A DNA stretch of 64,000 nt, taken from NCBI GenBank assembly GCA_038373865.1, contig JAXGGA010005146.1:1-64000 (forward strand), in the 5' to 3' direction. The stretch is from Uloborus plumipes. Taxonomy: Eukaryota; Arthropoda; Arachnida; Araneae; Uloboridae. A program made the translations under genes and the position numbers. Positions within the stretch are counted from its first letter, which is position 1; the number at the start of each line of letters is the position of its first letter. Below, in pieces: positions 36,901-48,900 of the stretch. Below the pieces are notes generated by a model. That model was not told the DNA's origin, did no database searches, and saw only the letters and a program-made list of their open reading frames with translations.

Positions 36901-39900
36901 CCGCAATTTGTGCCATTACTCTTCCTAGACTTTGTTCACTGGAAAAATTAATTAGATGCAAACAAAGCTTTATACCATTTGGTGTAGTAAATCACATGTT
37001 TGGCTTGGACAAGAACAAATTGGTGTCAATCAGACGGCGAATGTGAATCCCATTGGTTTATTAATTTATTTTTATTCCACAGAAAATCCCGGAAAGTAGT
37101 ATAGAGCAAACCTCATATGGAAACATGTTCGTTTACTTTTGGTCTATCTTTTCGTGAACAGAGTAGCTGGGCACTCCTGTATTAGTTTCATATCGCACGT
37201 GGTGCAGGAAAGCCTACATCAGGTTCATAGACCAAGCTTCCCCAAGAAATTGATTACATATAAAAAATTTTAACTAAGACCATCTTATTTGGATTAAATT
37301 TCATTAATGCAATGGTAATTTTTTTATGATGATTTAACAGCACTTTCTCTGTAATTGACGTATCCCGTAAGATACGTCCCCGTTGCAGGACCACAATATT
37401 ATCATACAAATATTGCTTCTGGAAATCTCCAAAATTTAACTGTATTTCATAAAAGTAGAGTCCATGTTCTTCAAACATTCATGCAATTGAAGAAGGACAT
37501 AACATTTGGAACCCCTGCTGGCTGTTTTCTGCAGCAGTTGATGTTTTTTTTCACAATAGAATTGCCCTTTTTTTTCTTTTTTCGCTCCGAAAAGAGTAGA
37601 ATATTGAACTACAGCTCAATTCCTCGGAACTATTGCCACGAAGCCAGATTTCAGTCACTTATCCCGGCAACGGAATCGGGCAGTTTCAATCGTGGAACAG
37701 AAAAAATGAGTTTAGCTGTTCCATCCCTTTAGCCCGGATGATTCACCGGGGCGCTTTCCATCACGCTGCGCGGAGCAAACTCGGGCGACAAATTAGCCTT
37801 TTCCTCCAAAGATTGGCTAAAGAAGGGGGCGGGGGGTCGTCCTCCCCATCCGGAATAAGTTGTCATCTTCTCCAGGAGCGGCTCCGAATCCGATTACGGT
37901 GCCCTACCCTTCCAGGAATTAAATTTTATCTCAGCAGATAAATCTTCCTAAATCCGGGAGCGCCGCTCTCTGTAATTGGGACTGCACAGTTTGGCGGCGT
38001 CAGTGTGTCCCTCTTTTCTTTTTAACTTCTTTCTTCTTTTTTTCTCTGCCTGTGCTCTGTGCTGCTGTCTGTGTGCTCTGAGCTCCAGTTTTTCGTGCCA
38101 TGGAAAGAGAGAGAGAAAAACAGGAGTCGGCTGATGCTCCGGCGGTGTTTTTCTTTTGACTGGATAAAGGAAGGAAAGGATTAGATTTCGTCTCCTGATT
38201 GTTGTATGGGTAGCTGTGAGCGAAACGGTGTGAGGACATTTAAATCCGAAATTAGTGATACGGTTTCGATCGAGTTTTTCACTTAACTTGTGCCAGCGAT
38301 TCGTTTTGCATTACTGTTTTTTTTTTTTTTTGGAGGGAGGGGAGGGGAGGTATTTTCTATGCTTAAGCAAGTAAAATGGATTATTTTACAGCAGTAAATT
38401 GTAAAATTGTTAGTATTTATTTCCGTTTCGTGGTAACAAAACAAACCTACGTTTTTTTAAAATTTGTACACTGGTTTTATAGGAATGCTATGGTCTAAGA
38501 AAATGTAGTTATTCTTTACGAAATACAGTAAGCCATCAAAACATTTCATAACCATCAATTTTAGTTTCATGTAACCATATGGATGTCATTTAGAATCATG
38601 GGCAGGGGTGCCCATCCCCCCCAAGCTCAGTGGCGCAACCCCCCCCCCCCCCCAAATTTTCACAACCCTCTTGTGCTTTTTCTTTTTTCTTTTTACCCCT
38701 CTTTTTTATTAAATGTATTTTTTTAATATTATTTATTCATTTAAATATTTATTTTTAAAATATTATTTATTTATTTTTTAAATTATAACTATTATTTTTT
38801 TATTTATTATTAATTTTTTGAAAGTGCTAATTATGCGCGAAATAGAATCACTTTTGTTCTCTTCCAGGCACAACGGAAAGGAAATAAATAAATAAAAAAT
38901 ACACAAAGGAAATAAATAAATAAAAAATTATAATACCGAAATAAAAAAATAATTTGATTAAAAAAATTAATTAATAATTTTTATTTAAAAAAAGCAGCAA
39001 ATAATTTAAATTAAAAAAATAAATTAATGAATTAAATAAATATTAAATTAGTTTTAAAAATCCCCCCCAAAAATTTTGATGGCGCAACTTGCGCCATCAA
39101 AATAATGTGTCATAATCCCCCCCTGTGGGCACCCCTGATCATGGGTGCCCATCCCCCCCCAAGCTCAATGGCGCAAATCCCCCCTCCCCCCAAAAAAATT
39201 TCACAACCCTCTTGTGTTTTTTATTTTTACCCCTCTTTTTATTTTATTTATTTTTTAATATTATTTATTTATTTTTTAAACAGTATTCATTTATTTATTT
39301 TTAACATTTTTATTTATTTTTCAAGCATTTATTTATTTTTCTAAATTATAACAATAATATTATTATTTATTATTAATTTTTTGAAAGTTCGAATTCTGCA
39401 CAAAGTGTAATCGCTTTTTATCCGCTCCAGACATTCCAAGTACACACACAGCACACAAAATAAATAAATAAAAAAAAATAATAGTAAGGAAATAAAAGAA
39501 ATAATTTAAATTAAAAAATAATTAATGAATATTTTTTATTAAAAAATCCGTAAATAATTTAAATTAAAAAAATAAATCAAAAAATAATTTAAATAAATAA
39601 ATAAATTAGTTTAAAAAATCCCCCCCCCCAAAATTTTGATGGCGCAACTTGCGCCATAATCCCCCCCTGTGGGTACCCCTGTTTAGAATAGCATTAACAT
39701 AACAAGCAAACAATAGTATAAAAGCACGACTATTTGAGGGGAAGAAAAACGTAAAATTTATCTTTTGTTCAAAACTTGCAAAAAAAAAATATATATATAT
39801 AATAAAATAACAATTTGTTTTTCTTTTTTCTAGAAAATATGCTGCACTGCAAAAATAAGCACTGTTTTTACAGTATAGTACTGGCAGACGAGGTTCCAAC

Positions 39901-42900
39901 TTAAAAATGTGCATTGTACAGTAATAGACTGTAAAACTAGCAATTTTACAGTTCATTGCCATAAAATTAGCTGCCTTATACTGTAAAAACAACAGTATAA
40001 TAGTGGCAGCAGAGGTTCCAGTTTAAAACTGCAAAATGAACGGTAATATACTGTAAAATTAGCAATTTTACAATTTATTACTGTAAAATTCAATTTTACA
40101 GTTTAGTACTGTACAAATAGTTGTATTGTACTGCAAAAACAACATTCATTTTTTAGAGTATGAGTCACTAGATAAATCTTTGCGATTGCAAATCTTTACA
40201 CTGATGATTTAATCTAAGAGTAATAACCCTTTACAAAATTCAATAAGCATTGAAAACATTTAATAAACACCAGTATAAGACACATTTTTTATGTATTGTA
40301 AATGCTCATATAGAAGTACGTCAACATAACCAAATGGAATCTAAAAGCACAAATCTTTGAAAAAAGCATGAAATTGATTTCATTTGAGACTAAAAAAATA
40401 CGTATTTCTTTTTGTCTCCAGAAAGTACACTGTAAAAAAATGAATGTTGTTTTTACAGTATAATACAGCTAATTTTACAGTAATAAACTGTAAAACTGCT
40501 AATTTTGCAGTAGTAAACTGTAAAATTGCTAGTTTCACACTTTATTACTGTGCATTTTGCAGTTTTAAACTGGAACCTCTGCTGCCAGTATTACATTGTT
40601 GTTTTTACAGTATAATGCAGCTAAATTTATGATAATAAACCGTAGCACACTGTTGATTTTACAGTAATAAACTAAAATGAAACTGTTTTACAGTTTATTA
40701 CAGCGATTTTAGTTTTAAACTGAAACCTCTGCTTTCAGTATTATACTGTAAAAACAACAACTTATTTTTTGCAGTGTATGCGTAGCAACGAATCTACGTT
40801 TTTTAAATCTTTACGCTGATTTTCTAAGGATGCTCCAGGAAAATGATGTTTTTCTGCTACAGAAATCTCTGGCAGCGTTATCACTGGCAAGCGGGAGGCG
40901 CGCCTCCATTTTTTTTTCTCTCTCTCTCTCCTTTTTCTCCTCTCCCGCATCTTGTTTTTCTCCTCTCGCCCGTCGGATGCTGAGATGGTGATGCGGGAGG
41001 AGGAGGAGAGATGAGGTGCATCGAAGGGGCGTTACCCTGTGGGTGGGGCGAGCGCAATCCGTGCCGAATCGATAACAGCAGAGTTTGGAGCACTGAATGG
41101 CGTTGCTTTGTGCTGTCGTGTAAAAAAAGGAAAAGCAATTTTTTTTTTTGCAGTTGCTGTTTATAGAATAGGTTTATTTAGACAGCAGTGGGTTTTATCA
41201 ATCATTTCGCTTTACTCTAATCTCCTGGTATTAATGTGTGAATGAACAGTAAGGTGAAGGTTATAGAATTAATACTTATGGCAGATGATAAAGTTGTTAA
41301 AAGCCTTGAAAGTCTGCGCTATGAGGTTTGGACAAAATAACTATGAATCTAAACTAATACCCAATTAGCATCAACTCATTGGATTTTGCTCGGCCGATCA
41401 ACAAACTCCTCGTAAACTGATCCTGTAACGCACGATGACATCGTTCCGATCAGTATCCGAGCACGGTTTTCGATGAGCTACTTTTCATCGCAAATCGATA
41501 TCCTTCCGATCAACTTTCCCGATGAAAATAAGATGAGCTATATTCCATCGGAAAACGATATCCTTCCGATCAAGTTTCCCGATGAAATTCCTCGGCACGG
41601 GACTGTTCTGCTCGTAAATTGCTCCAAATCTCATCGTTTTCTCATCGGATTTTGCTGCTCGGATTCTGCTCGGCCGATGAGACATATTGGATCATCGGCC
41701 GATAAGAATTTCATCTGGTTTCGATGAATGGCGCAATCATCGGCCGATGAGATGATGCTGCTATGGTATAATAGTAGGAAGAAATAAAAAAAAATAGTAA
41801 ATTATTGCACATAAAGTCAGTTTCAAAATAAAATTGAATTCAAAGAATTATTGTGGTCCATTCTCATTGCACTGTATCTGTCTCGTGAGAGTCTTTTTTG
41901 AGTAGTTCATGATTACTAAACAGAATTATGTGTGCAATTGACCCTTTTTCCCTCAAACAGCCAACGATATCCCCAAAAACCGATTAAGTATGAACATTAA
42001 ATGGTTTTACAGAGAATAATTTAAATGTGAACAACTTCTTTAAATTATTTGGTGCTGCAGCGGAGAGATAATGAGGGGAAAAGATCAATGAAAATCTCTT
42101 TATGTTAATTTCTGTAAGTCATCTTTGAAGTATCTAGGCAGAATCAAATGTTTGACTCCTTTGCTAGCAAACATTCTATGATATCCTCAAAAACTAATTA
42201 AGTATTAAATTATCTTGCAGAGATAGATTTAAATATCAACAACTTGTTCAAACGATTTGACTTAAAACAGGTCGGTATAATGCGACAACAGAGAGATATT
42301 ACAATATCTTCCAACTTGCACGCTATATCTCGGGTAGACAGAACAAGTGAAACCTTCATATAGGTCAACATCCGCAAGTAATCTTTGATGTATCCCAACA
42401 GAATTAAATGTTAAATTGGTCCCTTTTCTCTTGAACAGTCTACGATGTCCTCAGAAATTCATCTAATGTAAGCATTTAACGGTCTTGCAGAGAATAATTC
42501 TAATACGAATAACTTCTTTAAACGATTTGACTTAAAACAGGTGACAATATCTTCCAACTTGCACGCAATGTCTCTAGCAGAGAGATCAACACAAACCTTC
42601 ATATTTAAACTTCCGCAAGTAATCTTCGCCCCAATAAAATTCATCTTCTGAGTGTAGATGTGGAGCAGAGTGAGAGAGACAGAATCGGTGAAATGAGAAC
42701 GAAGAGGGATTAGGAATGCTTTCTGTTCCATTCTGAGCTGATTTAGAAATTTCCCCAAAAAATCATCACCCCAAAGTTAAATGTCCACATACACAATTGG
42801 CTCATTTTCTCTCAAACAGTCAACCATATCTCCAAAACAGATTTAATACAGATTGCAGAGAATAATTTAAATGTGAATAACTTCTCTAAACGATTTGACT

Positions 42901-45900
42901 TGAAACAGGTAGATATATTGCGGCAACAGAGATATTTTACAATATCTCCCAACTTGCTTACAATGTCTCGGAGAGAGAGATCAACGCAAACCTTCATATT
43001 TAAACTTCCGCAAGTATAATCTTGGCTCCAATAAAATTCATCTTCTGAGTGCAGATGTGGAGCAGAATCGATGAAATGAGAACGAAGAGGGATTAGGAAT
43101 GCTCTCTGTTCCATTCTGAGCTGATTTAGAAATTTCACCCCACGAGCCGAGAGAAGGACAAAGGCAGAAATCCTTCCAATTAAACTCGCTGACAGTTCTC
43201 GAAAACTTTCTGGATCGGGTCAGCAGAAAATGAACTAAAAGAGAGTCGCTGTAATGAGATTAGCGGCGCCGTCCTGCAAATTGCATACCAATGCGCGAAT
43301 TTCAGCCTTTTATCATTTTCTGTGCAGTGGATTTGGACCGAGCAATGAAATTGTGAGGATTACTTTGAAATCCTTTTCAATCATTTAGTCATTTAAGCGC
43401 AGAGGGGAATCGACAAAAATATTTTTATAAATGGAAAATAATCTGTGGATATTTATCATTTTCTCCCTTTTCCCCGTATGTAATCTTTCTTTCATCCTTG
43501 TCAATGAACTGTTGTTTTTACAGTACAGTACTGGCAGCCGAGGTTCCAAATTAAAACTGTAAAATGCACAGTAATAAACTCTAAAACTAGCAATTTTACA
43601 GTTTCTTACTGTGAAGTTAGAAATTTTACAGTTCATTGACATAAAATTTAGCTGTATTGTACTGTAAAAAAGACAATATAATACTGCCAGCAGAGGTTCC
43701 AGTTTAAAGCTGTAAAATCCACGGTAATAAACTGTAAAATTAACAATTTTGTTGTTTGTTTTGTTTATTACTGGAAAATTAGCAATTTTGGTTTAGTACT
43801 GTAAAAGTAAAAATTCTACAGTTTATTACTGTAAAATTAGCAATTTTCAGTTTATTACTATAAAGTTAGTTGTATTATACTGTAAAAACAACATTCATTT
43901 TTTACCACATCATTCATTTTTTAAAAAAGCAACATTCGATTTTTAATAAAAACAACATTCATTTTTTACAACATCATTCATTTTTTAAAAAAGCAACATT
44001 CGATTTTTAATAAAAACAACATTCATTTTTTACTGTGTATGAATGGTGTTTTCCTGTTGTGTTAGTTTAGAAAACTTGTGTTTTGAAATGTTTTTACGCT
44101 AAATTATACTTTTTAATGGTCGATTAACCCATTTACGCCCACGTTTTTTTTTACAATTTTTTTCAATTTTTATCTGTTTAAATCTCTTACTTGGAATGGT
44201 TTACATGCATTTTAGGCTTAAAATAGTTCGCCGTTGCCATATTTATTAAGTTATTTAACATCCTGTTTATGGGATATTTTGCAGATATGTGAGCAAAATA
44301 CGACCTTACTTGACTTTACTTGTGCAAAGTAACATTACAGAAGGCATCTGTGATCAATTTTAAGCAAATCATTTTAAAATTGTTTAATTTTATGAAAAAT
44401 AAGTGCGAAAAAAAAACTTAATTTCTCTGGTTACCCATGCTGGATCGTTGCTTGATTGATTTGTCTGAAAATAGCTGTCAATAAATAAACTCTGATGTCC
44501 AACTAGTGGCCCTAACTGGTTTTCTTAAGAAGAAGGACTATTTAACTTGTGAAAAACAGCTTTAGTAAAAGGATATACCCATTACAGGTTTTTGTATGCA
44601 GTAACTAACAAGCGTCCCGTTTTTAGGCTACTGGGCATAAATGGGTTAACCACAGATATGCATTTTGTTTTTATTTTCTGCAGAAACCTTGGCACTACAG
44701 AACATTTAAATTATTACATTATATTTCTCAGAATTTCATTGAATTACACCCACCTCTCTTTATTCAAATTTTGAGCATTTTTGCTCTATTTTTGAAAAGT
44801 TAAAAGGTTTTTGGCAAGAATATTAACCAAGCTTTAAGTCTCCAGAAACTTATGAAAGTCAGCTGATCTTCCCTGAAATAGTCAAACATTTTATCCAAAA
44901 AAAAGGGGGGGGGATTTGCAATAAACTATCTAATGAAAATGTATTACGTTGAGGATTTGTCTAATTCCTTTCAAATTATTTGGTTATTTAACGACGAGGG
45001 GAATCGACAGTGAATTTTCCAAAAATAGAAAATAATCTGAAGATAATTTTTATTTTCTCGTTTTTTCTGTATTTTTTTCCCTCCCTTTCATCTTTGTCTG
45101 CATTGTAGTAACTTTCCTGCATTGAAGTCCTGCATTGTAGTAACTTTAGTAAAATTGAATTTCTTGAATGAATTTCGAGTAAGCAATGTAAATATAAGGC
45201 GTTGAGGATTTTTTAGAAATTCTTTCTCAGGTACTAATCATTTCGACAATGACGTTTAAAAAAAAATAGGAAATAATCTATGAATGTTTCTCATTTTCTC
45301 CTTCTTCCTCATATGTCTTTCTCCCTCTGATTCCCTCTCGTCGTTCTTATAAACGTTAGGTCGTTCTGTTCGTGCTGCGTAATTGTAGGAAATTTGAATT
45401 TTTTTACTCTAAATTATACTTTTTACTTTGCGATTAGCCACGGATATGCATGTTGTTTTTATTGTCTGTAAAAACCTTGTGTGCCTATAAGGCTAATAAT
45501 TTACTGTATCGTTCTTCAGAACTTAACTTAAATTACGTCCCCCTCTCCTTAATCAGATTTTTGATCACTTTGAACACGCAAATCTTGAAGTAAACGGGAA
45601 CAAGCGTAGCCTACGAAAATGCACCCACGGATCTCGAGTGGTTGTAACGCTGTTTGCATCCCAGTAGTCTACGGCAAAAGTTGTTCGTGCATGTCCTTAT
45701 TGGACACTTGACCGTTTACTACTTGAATCTCGGTTGCCCATGGAACCGGTTTCTCTTTGCGTATATAATCAATAACACAATTATGTTGCAACTAAAGAAT
45801 TCTCTGTGCCCTATAGGTCTCCCAAGCGACGAGCACTGTCCGCTGTCGGGCGAGCCCCGGAACAGCCCTTTGGCGCAGCACGGTTCGAGCAGCAGCCTGG

Positions 45901-48900
45901 GCGGTGTGTGCAGCGACAGCAGCACCTCGAGCGAGCATCACCTGACGCGGCCGAAGCGCATGCGCACCTCCTTCAAGCACCACCAGCTGAGGGCCATGAA
46001 GTCCTACTTCGCCATCAACCATAACCCCGATGCCAAAGACCTCAAGCAGCTCTCGCAGAAGACCGGGCTCTCCAAAAGGGTGCTCCAGGTACTACGCTTA
46101 TTAAGACCTCCGTCCGAGTACGCTAATGGTGATTGGTGGACATTAAATACGTTACTTTCACAAAGTCCTCTATATAACTTCCCATTCCAAATCAATCGAA
46201 GAGTATTGGGTCAAGTGTTGCTCGGCTCCTGGTCTGCATAAAAAACAGAGCTCTCCTCATGTGCACTGCAAAAAAAACTGTTGTTTTTGCAGTATAATAC
46301 TGGCAGCCGAGGTTCCAGTTGAAAACTGTAAAATGAACTGTAAAATTGCTAATTTTAATGCAAAAACAAGTTTATTTATTTATTATTTTTTTTTCGCAGT
46401 GGCCCGGCATTCAACCGGTTAAACTACGCGTGAGTACGAATTCCTGTAGTGTGTAACGTCTCACTCAAGATCCCCTACCATTATACCTTTGATTTCATGT
46501 CAAATGTAACTAATTCAAAATCTCAAGAGTTTAGAGAGACTACAAAAGGAATCTCCAAACGTTTTAGCCAACTGGTCCTTTTTTTTTTAAATTTCCCAAG
46601 TAAATGGGATATTGTGAGAATGGAAAATTGTGAGATTTCTCACAACAGTGAAGAAATTTTGAAGGGGGGGGGGGTGCGCGATCTCTGTCTTTGTGATAGG
46701 GGTCAATACCCCCCCCCCTCTCACAAAGACAGAAATATCGCATCATACACATTGTTATTCAGAATCGCAGGCATATTTTCTGCATGAAATAATAGCAATA
46801 TTTTGGAACTACATTTTTAATTAAGCGTTGTGGCACTCCTGGAATTTAAAAACATTTTTAATTAAGCGTTGTGGCAATCCCAGAATTTAAAAACCCGTTT
46901 TAAATTTTCTATCAAGTTTTCAGTTTTCAACCGCCTTATATCATGGCCCATAATCAAAATTACATACAAGTTGATTATAATTTGGTTTATATCAGTAGCT
47001 ACCCAATTTCATAACATTTTTAAGATTTCTTATTTAATCATCATTAATTATTATTCGTTAAAAAAATCCTTTCATTGCCTGGTGTAAGTATTTTAATTAA
47101 CCTTACTAAACCTCTTATTATTAACTTGGAAACGAACCCCAAAATATTTTTCTTTGAAAAACCTATCTAGTTCTCTTTTTTTATTTTCTACTTATTTTTT
47201 TTCCATTCATTTTTTTATCATTTTTATAGTTTATTTTTTTAATTGGGGCCTTACTAATACCTAATTTCTAATGAAACAAACCACAAAACGTGAAAAGAAA
47301 TTTTTAAATGTCATATTGAGACTGAATTCAGGAGCTGGACAACTTGATGTCACTGAATAATTAACGATTGATAATGCATTTATCCTAATATGGGCGAGGA
47401 CTCCAAGAAACTGTTCGCTTTCGGGGTTTATTTGACAAGGCATTACGACTCGAGACATAGATAAACACATGCAAATTGTTTCACATTGCATTCACGACAC
47501 CACGAGACTTTCGGGGCGGCAAACAGAGGAAATAAAAATACCGAAGAAATACACTATCTTATAAATACCCGAGGTAATACCAACGAGATCCATGATTACA
47601 AGAGGAAATGCCGCAGCAATCCCGCACCAATATCTGCTATTCGAAACTCGAAAAATATAAGTACACAGGAAGCTCTCACAATGGAGTTAAACATACTCAA
47701 TAATTTTCAGGAAGACCGGAAATAAATGTCGTTTTTTTTTTTTTTTTTTCAAACAAATCAATTGTTAAAAGTTTTTATTCTAAATCAACGATGTAAGATG
47801 TAATTATCCTCGATATCAAGGGCCTTTTGCCATCTAGTAGTCAATTTTGAATCCGTGATAGATTAAAAAAAATATTTTTGGAACAAAGTATATTGAATTG
47901 GCATTTTGGATTCAAGCCAAATTTTCAAGGGTTTTTAATTTTTTTTTTTTTCAAGCAGAGATCGCAATAAAGGAAAATCAGATGGTGCAATGTCAAGTGA
48001 GTATTATGGGGAAGCAGTCGGATTTCTCTTTTTTCCGATAGCTAGAATACTTTTTATTCCACAAAAACTTGAAAATTTGGCTCGTACCCAAGATGCTTAT
48101 TCAACATATTTTGCACCAAAAATTAATTTTTTAAGAATCTATCCGGGATTTGAAATGTACTGCTAGATGGCAAAAAGGCCCTTGATAATGAGGATAATTA
48201 CATCGTTGAATTGAAATAAAAACTTTTAATAATTGATTTGTTCGAAAAAACGACATTATTTTCTGGTCCCCTGAATATATTACAGCTGGGCTGATTTACG
48301 CATCTAAAATCTGCTCCGTAGAAGCGGACCATATTTTTATTACACTTTCTTATCATTTTTTTTTCTATTATTACACTAGCGTATGTTTTCGTGGTAAGTT
48401 ACCCCACGTGACTGAAAGTAGCCTCCAAATGACTGTGTATAAAAAAACTTGAGCATAAATGCATTAACATAATCAGTAATAACCCATTTATGCCCAAGTT
48501 TAAAAAAAAAATTTTTTTTTAATTTTTATCTGCTTAAAACTCTTACTTGGAATGGTTTACATACATTTTAGGCTTAAAATAATTATTTAACGTCCTGTTC
48601 ATGCAATATTTTGCAGATATGTGAGCAAAATACGACCATACTTGACTTTACTTTTGCAAAGTAACATTACAGAAGACATCTGTGATCGATTTTAAGCAAA
48701 TCATTTTAAAATAGTTTAATTTTATGAAAAGTAAGTTCGCAAAAAAGAAAATTACTTTCTGTGGTTACTTACTGTGGATCGTGGCTTGACTGATTCGTCT
48801 GAAAATAGCTGTCAATAAATAAACTTTGATATCCAAAGAGTGACTCTAACTGGTTTTCTCAAGAAGAAGGACTATTTAGCTTCTGAAAAAGTTTTAGTAA

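Larger units (their letters stand above)
36569..45816 (+). other. ap intron 2 (9.2 kb)
   Basis: GT at 36569 to AG at 45816. It holds the hAT nest, three CACTG elements, a GGCCGAT-rich element, a four-copy tandem array and a piggyBac-like MITE. Parts at 36600-37600 and 44650-45816 are gene-free. Two related segments near 43320-43450 and 44940-45090 ('gaggggaatcgaca', 'aaaatagaaaataatctg') recur, with a third at about 45265. Confidence 0.85.

Noticed and set aside
36755..37179. Possible further hAT element (CAAGGGTGCCCACC ... GCTGGGCACTCCTG)
   Set aside because: The ends look hAT-like, but the 8-bp flanks (GTTTTCTT, TATTAGTT) do not match, so I did not call it.
37355..37941. Overlapping 125- and 102-codon frames in ap intron 2
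   Set aside because: No recognisable domain, they overlap each other in different frames, and they coincide with a GC-rich block where chance frames are expected.
45654..46241. 195-codon open frame treated as one gene
   Set aside because: Only 45817-46088 is exonic. The upstream part precedes a good acceptor, and the downstream part replaces homeodomain helix 3 with intron sequence.
47486..47725. 79-codon + strand frame as a small gene
   Set aside because: No start context, domain or repeat conservation. It lies in an intron and runs into a transposon terminus.
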